Shown: positions 26,174-37,166, counted from the first letter of the stretch. The stretch: 64,000 bases of DNA from Cupriavidus sp. UYMMa02A (GCA_001725945.1 LRMT01000011.1:1-64000), one strand, 5' to 3'. Program-made: numbers and translations. Notes: a model not told the origin generated them from the sequence alone.

Positions 26174-26508
26174 ATAAAAAGGACGCCACACTGCCGACAC
26201 CCGTGACTCGTGCGCTGGTAAAGCTCGGTCACGACCTTTCGCTGGCCCGTCGCCGGCGGATGCTGACGCAGGCGTCCATGGCTGAACGCATCCAGACATC
26301 TGTGGCCACGCTGCGCCGGCTGGAGAAAGGCGACCCTCGTATCCCCATCGGTACCATTGCGCAGGCTTTCTTCGTCCTGGGTGAGCTGAACAAAATCACC
26401 GGCATGCTCGACACGGCTTCCGACGAAATTGGGCTGACACTCATGAACGAGCAACTGCCGCAGCGCGTGCGCGGGAAGAACCGCAAACCTCCTTCGGGGG
26501 CCCTCTGA
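26167..26508 (+). CDS. hipB: HipB-like antitoxin, XRE family
   Basis: A 113-residue XRE helix-turn-helix protein: LGHDLSLARRRRMLTQASMAERIQTSVATLRRLEKGDPRIPIGTIAQAFFVLGEL. The hipA gene follows after only 3 bases. As antitoxin it should bind HipA and repress the operon through the CGCTCA-N4-TGAGCG operators. No clear ribosome site marks the start; an ATG at 26134 would add 11 residues. The tail (QLPQRVRGKNRKPPSGAL) is basic and probably flexible. The frame is intact. Confidence 0.85.
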   Translation: MSDKKDATLPTPVTRALVKLGHDLSLARRRRMLTQASMAERIQTSVATLRRLEKGDPRIPIGTIAQAFFVLGELNKITGMLDTASDEIGLTLMNEQLPQRVRGKNRKPPSGAL

Positions 26509-26511
26509 CTT

Positions 26512-27812
26512 ATGGCTCTGACGCAGAAGAAAGTGGGCGTCGCATTGGGCCAGAGTGCCATACCGCTCGGCGAGCTCGCCTACACCAAGGACGGACGGCG
26601 CGAACATTCGACGTTCGCCTACGATGCCACCTGGCTGTCCAACGCCGCGAAGTTTGCCATCTCCCCGGACCTTCCTCTGGTAGGAGGAAATCAGTTTCGC
26701 CAGGCGCCCTCTAAAGAGGACTCCATCTTTCACTTCGCATTCGCGGACACCGAGCCGGATGGCTGGGGTTGCCGGGTCATCGCGCGCGACCATGCCAGGC
26801 GTCGGAAAGCCGCGCTGCGGGATGGCAAGCCCGTGCCAAATGCTGAACTCAGCGAGATGGACTATCTGCTCGCGTCGATGATATGAGCCGAATCGGCGCC
26901 ATCCGGATCCTGGACCCGGACACCCGGGCTTTCCTTCGCGTCATCGAAGACGGCGGCCGCGGCACACCGCCCTTGCTCGAGCTCGCGCATCTGATGGCTG
27001 CGTCGCGCGCGGTGGAGATGAACAAGGAAACCGAGGCCGACCTGCGCTACCTTCGCGGCCGCGGTACCTCGGTCGGTGGCATGCGACCGAAATGCACGGT
27101 CGTCGACGAGGACGGGCACCTGGCTATTGGCAAGTTCCCAAGCGTCAACGATGACCGCAGTGTGACCCGCGGGGAGGTCCTTGCGCTGCACCTCGCAGCG
27201 GCAGCCGGCATCTCCGTCGCCGACTCGCGCATCGTGATGTCCGGGGACATTCCTGTGGCGCTCATTCGCCGGTTCGACCGGGTGGAAGGCGGCGGTCGGA
27301 TTCCTTACTTGTCCGCCGGCTCGATGATGCAGGCTTCCAGGCAGGAGGACCACGCCTACACGCAGATTGCGGACATCATCATCGCCAACAGCGCTAACCC
27401 GGGCCAGGACCTCCAGGAGCTATGGCGTCGGCTTGTCTTCAATCTGCTCATCACGAACGTCGACGACCATGTGCAGAACCATGGCTTCCTGCATGTCGCG
27501 CATGGCCAGTGGCGTCTGGCACCCGCCTTTGACATCAATCCGTTCCCGGACAAGGACCAGGAACTCAAGCTGTGGCTCGATGAGGCCTATGGCCCTGTCG
27601 ATTCCATTGAGGCTGTGGTCAGCATGGCGGGCTATTTTCGGCTGGATGCCGCAGCGGTCCACCGCGTGCTAGGCGAAGTCTGTACCGCCATTGGAAACTG
27701 GGCCACCGTAGCAAGATCAGCAACGGTTGGCATGTCGGGCCGCGACCTGGAAGACTTTGCGCCTGCGTTCGAGAACGAGCAGATGCGCATCGCCAAGACA
27801 CTCTTGAAGTAG
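26512..27812 (+). CDS. hipA: HipA-like serine/threonine kinase toxin (frameshifted)
   Basis: About 433 residues when joined. The N-terminal domain is MALTQKKVGVALGQSAIPLGELAYTKDGRREHSTFAYDATWL, continuing to PSKEDSIFHFAFADTEPDGWG. Near 26872 the frame shifts; one extra G restores LLAVDDMSRIGAIR, a typical HipA junction. The kinase part has the loop GTSVGGMRPKCTVVDEDGHLAIGKFP, the catalytic ITNVDDHVQNHGFLH and the metal-binding LAPAFDINPFP. In E. coli HipA phosphorylates glutamyl-tRNA synthetase and promotes persistence; the target here is unknown. The frameshift fits the sequencing-error pattern, so I treat the toxin as intact. Confidence 0.87.
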
Positions 27813-28104
27813 CGAAAAGTAGCTTGCGACTCAGCCCGTCGTCAAAGCGTGTCCTGCAATCGATTCTTGATGGACCGGGCAGGCTGATCCGGTCAGCATT
27901 TCCGCAATCAAGCCCAGCGTGCGCCCTAGGCTATGTCGATGCAATCTGGCCGTGACGGCCAGCGCTTCAGAGAGGCGATTTGAATGGAATGTGACTTGCG
28001 TCATTAGCCACATGTGGTTTCATGCGCAACTACCGGAATCGAGAGCCTGAATAAGCTCCAGCAGCATTACCGCCCGACGGTGCCTCGTTCGATCCGGGTC
28101 ACTC

Positions 28105-29102
28105 ATGCACATCTTTAACGACTCTCTGCTCATGCCTCTCTTTTCTTGTACTCCATCTCGCCTGGTGACGTTGTGCCGTCGAATGATGCTGACCTGTTGC
28201 GCCGGCGCGCTGGCAACCGCTTGCTTGCCCGCCAACGGCGGTACGGCCTATTCCATCGACAAAGCGAAGCGCGAACTGACAACTCCAGAGGCCCGTGCCG
28301 TCTTTGACCGCGAGATAAGTGGCAAGCCACAGCCCGATGGACTGGGTGCGCATTTGCCGGAAGGTTTCAGCAGTGAATTTTGGTGGGGCAGCTGGCACCA
28401 GACCGGGATCCACGCCGCCTGGTTCTGGCTGGCGCGAAGGCGTGGCCAGCACGGCCCGGCTTATATGTGGCTGTCGTGTGCCTTGCTGGGTCGGTGGGGG
28501 CAGCCGAGGCCGAGCGCGCGTACTCGGCATCTTGCCAGTCACGGAACGACAGCCCTGGCGAATCGGGGACATGGTTCGGGGTGTTCCAGCGAGACGCGGG
28601 AGGCGAACCCCGCCTTGTGGCGCGTACGGAGATGCCGATTGCTGTGCCAACTGATTGGGATGCCAGCAACATCGATGTTCCTCAGGCGATTAACCCGGAT
28701 AACTCCGGCTTGCCGGCCCGAGGCCTTCCTGAACAGTGGCTACGTTTCGACCTTGCGCCCTACCGGATCCGCGAGGATGAATTTGCATTTGGTGTGCGGG
28801 CCGGTTGGAGCGAAGGGTACGCGGGGGGAGGGGCGTTCTTTGAAGCCCTGTATCTTTTCCGAATTGAAGGAACATCTCTGCGCGTTGTCCTTGCCGCACC
28901 GATGATGTTCTACAAGATGATTGCCGGAGAATGGCACAAGGACGGAACCCGAAGCCACGACATGTACGACGGCAGCAATGTTCTCACCTTCCTGAAGTCC
29001 ACTACATCGGGCTTCTATGATTTGCAGCTTCGGGCTCGGCAAGAAAAGTGGCGTCGGACGTATCGTTGGTCCGAACACGCTGGCGGGTACGTGGCCGATT
29101 GA
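28105..29102 (+). CDS. Hypothetical secreted protein (frameshifted)
   Basis: The N-terminal frame starts at 28105 with a hydrophobic, cysteine-containing export signal (MMLTCCAGALATACLPANGG) and continues to GFSSEFWWGSWHQTGIHAAWFWLA. Bridging through a second frame (REGVASTAR) leads to the third, LYVAVVCLAGSVGAAEAERAYSA, and on to the stop at 29102. The long C-terminal part (WFGVFQRDAGGEPRLVARTEMPIAVPTDWDASNIDVPQ, LRFDLAPYRIREDEFAFGVR, GYAGGGAFFEALYLFRIEG) looks like a beta-rich periplasmic domain. I do not recognise the family. Joined length is about 333 residues with two single-base breaks near 28430 and 28470. Confidence 0.55.
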
Positions 29103-29387
29103 GTCAGAGCCAGTGCCACTCGATCTGAGAAAGGCAAAAGCGGCTGAAAGTGAGGAGGGAGGCGCTGCGCAACATCACCGGCAAATGGGGTGCCTGACTG
29201 GAAGTGTGCCATGAACCAGTTTGCCATCCGTTACGAAGAGCGCTTCACCCGCCCGCATCGTTGAGATAATGCTGGCTCACCGCTCAGGCAAAGCTGCGAT
29301 GTTGCCGGTTCACCTTGTTAGGCTTTGACAGAAAGAGGGCCGCCGGCTAAACCGGGGAAACAGCAGCCCGCCAGGCACGGAAAGTTC

Positions 29388-30157
29388 TCAGAACAACGTA
29401 TACCCACCATCGATGACAAACGTATCGCCAGTGTGATACCCCGACGCCGAACTCATCAAATACACCGCAATCCCGGCGAAATCAGAGCCCTCACCCCACC
29501 GCCGCATGGGCACGCGCTTCCCGACCATCTCCTGAAAGGTCGCATTGGCCTGCGCCTTGCTGGTCATTTCCGTCTTGATCCATCCCGGCAGGACGGAGTG
29601 CGCCCGAATGCCATGCCGCGCATACTCGACTGACAGCCCGCGCATCATGGAGATCAGTCCACCCTTGTCGCCGCGTAGTGCTCATTGCGTGCCGCGCCCT
29701 CGATCGCAGCGACGGAAGCCGTACCCACCAGCACTCCGCCATTTCCCTGCGCCAGCAACTGCCGCGCCGCAGCGCGCAGGGTGAAAAACGCCCCGTCCAG
29801 ATTGACGCGCAGCACGCGGTGCCAGTCATCCGTACCCATTTCTTCGAAGCGCGTGCCGCGCGCCGAGACGCCGGCATTGGCAAAGCAGCCGTCGATTCGA
29901 CCCAGCGCCGCAAGCGTGCCATCCATGGCCGCAGCCACGGAAGACTCATTGCTGACGTCACAAATCGCGGTATGCACCTTGCGCCCATGCTGCGCCAGCC
30001 GCTCGGCGGCCGCCGCATTCTTCTGCGCATTGGTACCCCAGATTGCGACATCGGCACCGGCCTGGGCGAGGCCCTCGGCCATGCCGAGGCCGATGCCGCC
30101 GTTGCCGCCGGTGATGAGTGCCACCTTGCCGGTGAGGTCGAAGGGTGTGAAAGGCAT
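29388..30157 (-). CDS. Short-chain dehydrogenase/reductase (frameshifted)
   Basis: About 257 residues. The first frame has the NAD-binding motif GKVALITGGNGGIGLGMAEGLAQAGADVAIWG, ANAGVSARG and the catalytic tyrosine in EHYAAT. The second frame resumes at GLISMMRGLSVEYARHGIRAHSVLPGWIKTEM and ends SGYHTGDTFVIDGGYTLF. The break near 29655 is repaired by one extra C (ACCAAGG for ACAAGG), which restores the YxxxK lysine. It lies 136 bases downstream of lldP on the same strand and may be part of the lactate operon. The substrate is unknown. Confidence 0.85.
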
Positions 30158-30293
30158 GATCTGTCTCCTCTTAGGATGGAAAATCCCGGCCCTGTGTCTC
30201 CAGGGGGATCAGATCATGCTACGGGGCCAGCTTTGCAGCGGGCATCGTCGGATGCGACGAAACCCGCCCGTGGCCCGCTTGTTGGTCCGCGGC

Positions 30294-32002
30294 TTAGCCC
30301 GGGATCATTCCCGGCAGCACATAGGCCTGCACCACCGTGATGATGCCGATGATCATCGCAAACAACAGGCTGTGCTTGACCGTGAAGCGGAACAGTTCCG
30401 ACTCCTTGCCCACCAGCCCGGTCGCCGCGCAGGCCACCGCGATCGATTGCGGCGAGATCATCTTGGCCGTCACGCCGCCCGTGGTGTTGGCGGCTACCAG
30501 CAGCGTGTCCGACACGCCGATCTGGTGCGCGGTGGTGTTCTGCAGCGAGCAGAACAGCGCATTGGACGATGTGTCCGAACCCGTCAGGAACACGCCGAGC
30601 CAGCCGAGGAACGGCGAGAAGAACGGGAACGCCGCGCCCGTGCCGGCCAGCAGCAGCGCCAGCGTCGACGACATGCCCGAGTAGTTGGCCACGAACGCAA
30701 ACGCCAGCACCAGGCCGATCGACAGGATCGGGCGCGCCAGTTCCACCAGCGTCTCGCCGAACGTCGACACCAGATCGCGTGGCTTCATGCGCAGCAGCAC
30801 GGCCGAGATCAGCGCGGTCAGCAGGATGGCGGTGCCCACTGCCGACAGGAGGTCGAGCTTGAACACGGCTTCATACGGCTTGGGCGAAGCGACGATCGGC
30901 GCGGCCTTGATGACCAGTTGGTCCAGCCCCGGCACCTTGAACTTCAGCACCGTACCGGCCAGCGCCCCGTTGCCCACGAACAGCGCCTTGAACGGCTGCA
31001 GGCTCCACACCGTGACGATGGCCGTCAGGATGCCGAACGGCGCCCACGCACGGATCGTCTGCGCGGCGGTGTACGGAGACTGGCGGCTGCCCCCGTTCTG
31101 CACGCCGCCGCCGAAGCCACCGCCGCCAAACGCCGACATCGTAAGGGTGCCGCCACCGACGCTTCCGCCAGCGCGCTGCGAGGCGCTGCGCGGCTTCCAA
31201 ACTTTCAGGAAAATGGCCAGCGATACCATGCTGACCAGCGCCGAGGTGATGTCCGGAAGCTCAGGCCCGATATGGTTCGACGTGAAGTACTGCGTGACGG
31301 CAAAGCTGCCGCCCGTCACCAGCGCCGCCGGCCACGTTTCGCGCACGCCCTTGGCGCCGTCCATCATGAACACCAGCCAGAACGGCACCATCAACGACAG
31401 CAGCGGAAGCTGGCGCCCGGCCATTGCGCCGATGTGCATCGCATCGATGCCCGTCACCTGTCCGGCCACGATGATGGGAATGCCCATCGCACCGAAGGCC
31501 ACCGGCGCGGTATTGGCGATCAGGCAAAGCCTGCGGCATAGAGCGGATTGAAGCCCAGCCCGACCAGCAGCGCTGCGGTGATGGCCACCGGTGCGCCGAA
31601 GCCCGCCGCACCTTCCAGGAACGCGCCGAAGGCAAAGCCGATCAGCAGCATCTGCAGGCGCTGGTCGTCGGTGATCGACAGCACCGACGCGCGGATGACG
31701 TCGAACTGTCCCGTCTTGACCACGATCTTGTAGAGGAACACCGCAGTCACGATGATCCACGCGATCGGCCACAGGCCATAGGCAAAGCCGAAGCCCGCTG
31801 CCGCCAGCGCCTGCTGCGCCGGCATGCCGTACGCGAAGATCGCCACGGCCAGCGAAAGCAGCAGCGTCACTGCTGCGGCCACATGGCCTTTCAGGCGCAA
31901 CACGGCCAGGGCGATGAAGAAGAACAGGATAGGAATGGCTGCCGCCAGCGCGGACAGCCAGAGGCTGCCGAGCGGCATATAGATTTGGGTCCAGGGTTGC
32001 AC
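30294..32002 (-). CDS. lldP: L-lactate permease (frameshifted)
   Basis: A polytopic LctP-family lactate permease of about 569 residues. Family segments are [128 protein letters not shown] and [28 protein letters not shown]. The break near 31523 is repaired by one lost C (GGCCTTTGC). It lies downstream of lutACB and after a REP-like repeat, so it probably belongs to the LldR-controlled lactate regulon. The glycine-rich loop near residue 240 is in the variable cytoplasmic region. Confidence 0.93.
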
Positions 32003-32085
32003 GCTTAGTCTCCTACTTCAGTGGTGTTTCGGGAAATCTTTGTTGTTGTTGGCAAGCACGTCGGGCGTACCGCACCGCTTGTTTT

Positions 32086-32206
32086 CTCCCCTCTCCGCTT
32101 GCGGGAGAGGGGCCGGGGGAGAGGGCCAGCGGTAGCCATGCGATTGCGCTTCACTTCGTGGAAGCACTGGCCCTCTCCCCAACCCTCTCCCGCAAGCGGG
32201 AGAGGG
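32086..32206. repeat. REP/BIME-like CCCTCTCC repeat, copy 3 (inverted pair)
   Basis: Two hairpin units face each other: CCCCTCTCCGCTTGCGGGAG with a G-rich tail at 32086-32130, and CCCTCTCCCGCAAGCGGGAG at about 32183-32206. The outer arms (GAGAGGGCCAG and CTGGCCCTCTC) are complementary, so the whole element can fold into one long stem. It separates lutB from lldP and may act as a processing or attenuation element within the operon. Confidence 0.8.
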
Positions 32207-32246
32207 AGCACACAATCGGTCTTACGACAGGCTTTGCAGGCAGTCC

Positions 32247-33690
32247 TTATTCCGGCTGCCCTTTATCCTTCAGCAGATCCGACAGCTCCGCGCCGCAGGC
32301 GTCAGCGGCGTCCGATGCTGCGTCCATCCCATTTGCTTCGCCGGCGTCAGCCACGCAGCCGCGTAGCCGCCCAACGGAACATCCGATAAGCCTTCGGATG
32401 CGAGAACGCCCCACTCCAGAAGCGCCAGATCAGATGTTCGCCACGGCTGTATTTGGCCCCCTGTCCACGCAGCCGATGCTCGACCTGCTCGTCGGGATTG
32501 CGGTTGGCTTCAGTGCGCAGGCGCACCAGCAGTTGCGGAATCGGAATGCGCACGGGGCAGACTTCACCGCACGCGCCGCAGAGACTCGAGGCCGTAGCCA
32601 GGTCGGCCGTCGCCTCCAGTCCCAGCAAATGCGGCGAAATGATCTTGCCAATCGGTCCCGGATACGTCGTGCCATAAGCATGCCCACCGATGCGCGTATA
32701 AACCGGGCAATGGTTCATGCAGGCACCGCAGCGAATACACTGCAGCGTCGCGCGCAACTGCGCATCGGCATAGGCCTGTGTGCGCCCGTTGTCGAGCAGC
32801 ACCAGATGCACCTCGCGCGGACCATCGCGCTCGCCTTCGCGGCGCGGGCTGGAGATCAGGTTGAAGTAGGTCGTGATGGGCTGTCCCGTCGCCGAGCGCG
32901 TCAGCAGGCTCGACAGCGGCACGATATGTTCGAGCCGCGCCACCACTTTCTCCATCCCCATGATGGCGATATGCACGTCCGGCACCGTGGTCGACAGGCG
33001 CCCGTTGCCCTCGTTCTCCACGAGCCATAACGTGCCGGTGTCCGCCGCGGCGAAGTTCACGCCGGACAGGCCGATATCGGCTTGGACGAACGCCTGGCGC
33101 AACGCGCGGCGGCCGGTCTGGATCAGCGCGTCCACGTCCTCGGTATAGGGCGTGTCGGGGATATGCTGCTCGAACAGCGTGGCGATATCGCCCTTGGTTT
33201 TGTGGATCGCCGGCATGACGATGTGCGAGGGCTTCTCGCCGGCAAGCTGGACGATGTACTCGCCCATGTCAGACTCGATGCACTCCACGCCGCGCTCGGC
33301 CAGGTAATGGTTCAGCTCGATTTCCTCGCTGGCCATCGACTTGCCCTTGATCACGCGCTTGGCCTGCTTCGATTCGGCGATGCGATGGATGATCGCGTTG
33401 GCCTCGTCGGCGGTCTCGGCCCAGTGCACCTGCACGCCGGCAGCGGTCAGATTGCTTTCGAGCTGCACCAGCAGGTCGGGCAGGTTGGCCAGCGCATGCT
33501 GGCGGATTGCCTCGCCCAGGTCGCGCAGGTGTTCGAGCTCATCGGCATCCGGGAACTGCGACAGGCGCTTGCCCTGCAGGAAATCCATCGCGCCGCGAAA
33601 GCTCTGGCGCAGCTTGGGGTCGTCCAGCGCCTCGCGGGCGCGCGTCTTGAAGTCCTGTGTCGGGACAAAGTGCAGCGTACTTTCGCTCAT
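32247..33690 (-). CDS. lutB: L-lactate dehydrogenase complex iron-sulfur protein LutB (frameshifted 3' end)
   Basis: LutB is the iron-sulfur subunit of the LutABC L-lactate oxidation complex. Hallmarks are RVIKGKSMASEEIELNHYLAERGVECIESDMGEYIVQLA, SGVNFAAADTGTLWLVENEGNGRLSTTVPDVHI and two 4Fe-4S motifs, CIRCGACMNHCPVY and CGACGEVCPVRIPIP. As written, the frame stops at 32347 after about 447 residues. Adding single bases near 32347 and 32290 restores the family tail (LTPAKQMGWTQHRTPLTPAA, then SDLLKDKGQPE) and a stop at 32247, for about 481 residues. The ATG overlaps the lutC stop. Confidence 0.92.
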
Positions 33691-34394
33691 GCCTGGCTCC
33701 CGGCGTTGCTGTCATCGACGATCACCACCCAGAGCCGGCGCGGACCATGCGCGCCATAGGCCAGGGTTTGCTGGATATCGGAGGTCTTGGACGGGCCCGA
33801 CACCATCACCAGGTTGGTCGGCATGCCATCGCGCCAGCGCTCGGCACGGGCAGCCGAGTGCAGATCGGCATGCAGTGTGGAGACATGCACCAATGCCACA
33901 TGCAGCGGCGGCACCAGTGACACCGTGCGCGGCGAGCCCGCATCCGGCGCGAGGATCAGCGTGCCGGTGGCGGCCATGCCCGAGCGCGCGACCGTGAAGC
34001 CGGCGTCGACCGTGTCGAACAGCTCGGCCTTCCATTGCTCGATGGGGCGGTCATAGCCGATGGCTTCGACCTGCGGCGGCAAGGCGTGCTTCAACGCGGC
34101 GCCGGCCGGCTGCAAAGGGTCCAGCAGCAGGCGCTGCACGCCGGCCTGCGCGAGCTTGTCTGCCAGCAGTGCAGGCCATTGCGACGGGCCGGTGCACCAG
34201 ACCTCGGCATGCGAGGCCTCAAGTGCTGCCTGCATCGTCGCCACCAGTTCGCCGCGCGTCGGCGTGCCGTGGCGGCGCGCGTCGTAGTGCGCGTCGATGC
34301 GTTGATCGATCTCGGCAGTAGTCGTGGAGACAGAAGCCGGCGCGGCGGCGCGCAGCCGGCCCAGCATGCGTTCACGTGCGGTGAGGGCGCTCAT
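33687..34394 (-). CDS. lutC: LutC/YkgG-family lactate utilisation protein
   Basis: A 235-residue LUD-domain protein, third component of the LutABC complex. It contains GFTVARSGMAATGTLILAPDAGSPRTVSLVPPLHVALVHVSTL and LVMVSGPSKTSDIQQTLAYGAHGPRRLWVVIVDD. Its stop overlaps the lutB start and its start overlaps the lutA stop, so the three are translationally coupled. The frame is intact. Confidence 0.92.
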   Translation of the reverse strand: MSALTARERMLGRLRAAAPASVSTTTAEIDQRIDAHYDARRHGTPTRGELVATMQAALEASHAEVWCTGPSQWPALLADKLAQAGVQRLLLDPLQPAGAALKHALPPQVEAIGYDRPIEQWKAELFDTVDAGFTVARSGMAATGTLILAPDAGSPRTVSLVPPLHVALVHVSTLHADLHSAARAERWRDGMPTNLVMVSGPSKTSDIQQTLAYGAHGPRRLWVVIVDDSNAGSQA

Positions 34395-35170
34395 GCGGCA
34401 CCTCCGGTACGGCGCCACAGGAAGCTGGCAAGGTGTTCGACCTGCAACGGCGCGCCGTCATGCGCGGCGGTGTGGCCGATATTGAGCAGGCAGCCGCAAT
34501 CGGCCGACACCAGCCGGTTGCAGCCCGTGGCGCAGGCCGATGCGACCTTGTCGCGCACCATCGCGCCGGAGATATCGGGATGCTTGAGCGAGAACGTGCC
34601 GCCAAAGCCGCAGCACTCGGATTCGCGTTCGTGTTCGACGCGCTTCACGCCGGGCAATGCATCGACCAGCGCCACGCCATGGGCGCGCGTACCCATTTCT
34701 CGACGCGCGCCGCACGAGGTATGCAGCACGATGCGCTCGTCCGCCTGCTTGCCGGACAGCGCCTGGCTGAAGTCCAGCCTGAGCACGTTCAGCAGGAACT
34801 CGCCAAGTTCGTAGATGCGTTCGGCCAGTTCACGGGCCTTCGGGCCGGCGACGGGGTCATCGGCAAACAGCTGCGGCCAGTGGTGCCGCATCATGCCGGC
34901 GCAGGAGCCGGACGGGACGATGACCGGCCACGGTTCGCTGAACAGATCGAGCTGCGCGCGTGCCACGTCGCGTGCTTGTTCGGGATTGCCGCTGCTATAG
35001 GCCGGTTGTCCGCAGCAGCTTTGCGCGCGCGGAAAGTGCACGGTCAGACCTTCGCGCTCGAGCAGCCGCACGGCGTCGAGGCCGGCCTGGGGCACGAACA
35101 GGTCGACCAGGCAGGTTGCAAACAGGTAGACCTGCCCAGGGGCAGTGGTGGGGTATTGCCTGTCCTTCAT
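34391..35170 (-). CDS. lutA: L-lactate dehydrogenase complex protein LutA
   Basis: A 259-residue protein with the two cysteine-rich CCG domains of LutA/GlpC-type proteins: FPRAQSCCGQPAYSSGN near residue 60 and ESECCGFGGTFSLKHPDISGAMVRDK near residue 190, plus SADCGCLLNIGH. The start at 35170 gives MKDRQYPTTAPGQVYLFATCLVDLF, the usual N-terminus. It is the first gene of the lutA-lutC-lutB order, divergent from lldR. The frame is intact. Confidence 0.93.
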   Translation of the reverse strand: MKDRQYPTTAPGQVYLFATCLVDLFVPQAGLDAVRLLEREGLTVHFPRAQSCCGQPAYSSGNPEQARDVARAQLDLFSEPWPVIVPSGSCAGMMRHHWPQLFADDPVAGPKARELAERIYELGEFLLNVLRLDFSQALSGKQADERIVLHTSCGARREMGTRAHGVALVDALPGVKRVEHERESECCGFGGTFSLKHPDISGAMVRDKVASACATGCNRLVSADCGCLLNIGHTAAHDGAPLQVEHLASFLWRRTGGAA

Positions 35171-35238
35171 GTCTCGCTCCGGCACGCGCTGGAATCGCAC
35201 GTTCCGGCGCATAATTCCCGCTTCCGCGCTACAGTACA

Positions 35239-35255
35239 AATTGGTTGGACCAATT
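35239..35255. promoter_or_regulatory. LldR operator between lutA and lldR
   Basis: AATTGGTTGGACCAATT is a perfect inverted repeat (AATTGGT-N3-ACCAATT). It matches the known LldR/FCD-GntR lactate operator form. It lies 69 bases upstream of lutA and 60 bases upstream of lldR, so one site could control both directions. Confidence 0.85.
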
Positions 35256-35314
35256 TTCGCGGACGTCACATCGGCCGAGGCCGGCGGTCAGGCAAAGTCA
35301 GGAAGGGAAAAGGG

Positions 35315-36056
35315 ATGGCAACGGGGACGCATTCACAAGGGCGGGGCAGGGGACGTGTCGAAGCGGTGATGCGGCGCATCGAAACCGCCTTGCTGGACGG
35401 CACCTGGCCCGCAGGCGCGCGACTGCCGGCCGAGCGCGTTTTGGCGGAACAATACGACGTGGCCCGCAACACCGTGCGCGAAGCCATCCAGCGCCTGGCC
35501 GCGCGCGGGCTGCTGCAGAGCCGGCGCGGCGCCGGGGTCTACGTGACCGACCAGTTGCGCTCAGGCATCGCCTCGCCATGGGGCCAGCTGGTGGCCGACC
35601 ATCCGGCCTTGCGTGACGACATCCTGGAATTCCGCCGCGTGCTGGAAGGCGCCACCGCCTACTTCGCCGCGCTGCGCGCCGACGATGCGGAACGCGAACG
35701 CATCCGCGGCCTGATGGCGGAACTCGAACGCGCCCGCCTGGCCGACGACAAACAGGCCGAGGCTGACGCCGACACCCGCCTGCACGACGCCATCGCGCAG
35801 GCTCGCACAACACCATGTTCCTGCACCTGCATACCAGCGTCATCAGCATGCTGCGCGAACACATCACCATTAGCGGCACCGGGCTGCGCGAAGAGGGCGA
35901 GGCCACGTCGGCGCTCCTGCTGCTGCAGCACCGCACCGTGTGCGACGCGATCTGCGCGCGCCGCCCCGAAGAAGCGCGCACGGCCATGCAGACGCATATC
36001 GATTTGTGCGGACGTGGGTGGAGAACGGTGGCGGGGCGGACAAGATGATGGATTAG
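35315..36056 (+). CDS. lldR: GntR/FCD-family L-lactate regulator (frameshifted)
   Basis: About 248 residues. The N-terminal winged helix is RVEAVMRRIETALLDGTWPAGARLPAERVLAEQYDVARNTVREAIQRLAARGLLQSRRGAGVYVTD. The FCD domain follows (DDILEFRRVLEGATAYFAALRA, DADTRLHDAI). The frame breaks near 35803, resuming at HNTMFLHLHTSVISMLREHI, and again near 36005, where an extra base gives the usual tail IDFVRTWVENGG and a stop at 36056. It should repress lutACB until lactate binds. A GGAAGGGAAAAGGG ribosome site precedes the ATG. Confidence 0.88.
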
Positions 36057-36864
36057 TCGGCAACGACCGCTCCACCTTGGGACCGCGCACCTCTGCGTGC
36101 GTGCAATGGCAAATACAAGTCCCGCATGAAGCGGGCTACATGGGCATGCGGTATAGCGCCTAGTCTCCTGTGGGATCCAAGATCTCGTAGGACAGTTTCA
36201 CCGAGTACCGAAGGCGGTTCATTGCTGAGGCGGGAGACGGTGTCGGCCGCGGGAGCGGAACCGACCTTTCAATGCAGCGTAGCGCCAGCGGTCGACCGGT
36301 CCGCATTAGCGGGCACCACAGTTGCGCGGCGCGGCTCGGCGGCGCCCGCCTGACCAATTTGTAAGGAGCATAGGACGGAGTGCATCGCCCCCCTATACTG
36401 CTAGTTGTAGCCATTCGGAAGCCAAGTGCCTCTGATCCGCCTACCACTCGTTTCCGGGCCTTCCCCCTCGATGACGTCTTAGGACTGGTGACTCCTGCAG
36501 TCACTCATGGGGATTCCTGGAAAATTCATGCAAGATGCCACGCGGCGACCGTCGTTCGCCCAGCCCCCCAATCGTCAATTCAGTCAGTCTTTCGCCGGAT
36601 CGATGCAACCGATGTCTGGCAACGGAGACGCTTCTCCGCAAGACCGATTGCAAAGTTGGCTTCCGCCTTCGTGGCTGCTCTCCCGCGTTTCAGGTTGGCG
36701 GAGCCGTGCTCTCATCGTGATGAAGATGCCGTGACGATCTCCAGCAACGCGATATGGGTGGAAATGATTACCCGCTGGCAATGGAAGATCGGTGCCCACA
36801 ACGGTGACAGTTCTTCAACACTGCCGTCGCTATGCCAGCCTGGCAAGCGATAAAGGAAGATATC
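36057..36864. other. Long stretch without a convincing gene
   Basis: About 800 bases of lower-GC DNA after lldR. A plus-strand open frame at 36380-36853 (157 codons) has no ribosome site, biased composition (many R, S, P) and no recognisable motif, so I do not call it a gene. No RNA gene, repeat or terminator was seen. Confidence 0.5.
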
Positions 36865-37166
36865 GTGCCGAAAAAATCTGCAGAGACCACAACTTACCGG
36901 GCCATCCATGTCACGCGCTTCTACGCGGCCGCCATGTGGGCAGACCGCCGAAGGGAAACACCCAGCGATTCGGAGTCATGCGATTGGCAGCGTCCCGGTG
37001 GCATCAGGCAATCACGTTGCTGATTGACTGGGATCGTGCTGTCAACGAAGGCTGGCCAGATCTGCGCTCACCGTCCTGCAGCCGAACCAGAGCCATCAGG
37101 AGCATCGGCCGTAGTCATCAAGCAAGCATCCGGCGCTCGCCGGAAATGGAAACTGAGAGTGCGTGA
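36865..37166 (+). CDS. Small hypothetical protein (frameshifted)
   Basis: A GTG at 36865 follows a good AAAGGAAGA ribosome site and opens PKKSAETTTYRAIHVTRFYAAAMWADRRRETPSDSE. One extra G near 36969 joins it to GVMRLAASRWHQAITLLIDWDRAVNEGWPD. The combined product, about 100 residues, has the look of a real soluble helical protein, but I do not recognise a family. The 3' end is uncertain. It is followed by the membrane-protein gene at 37176. Confidence 0.45.

Noticed and set aside
29685-31541. Long plus-strand open frame (about 618 codons) opposite the SDR and lldP
   Set aside because: No ribosome site or family motif; the composition is that of the complement of hydrophobic codons in lldP.
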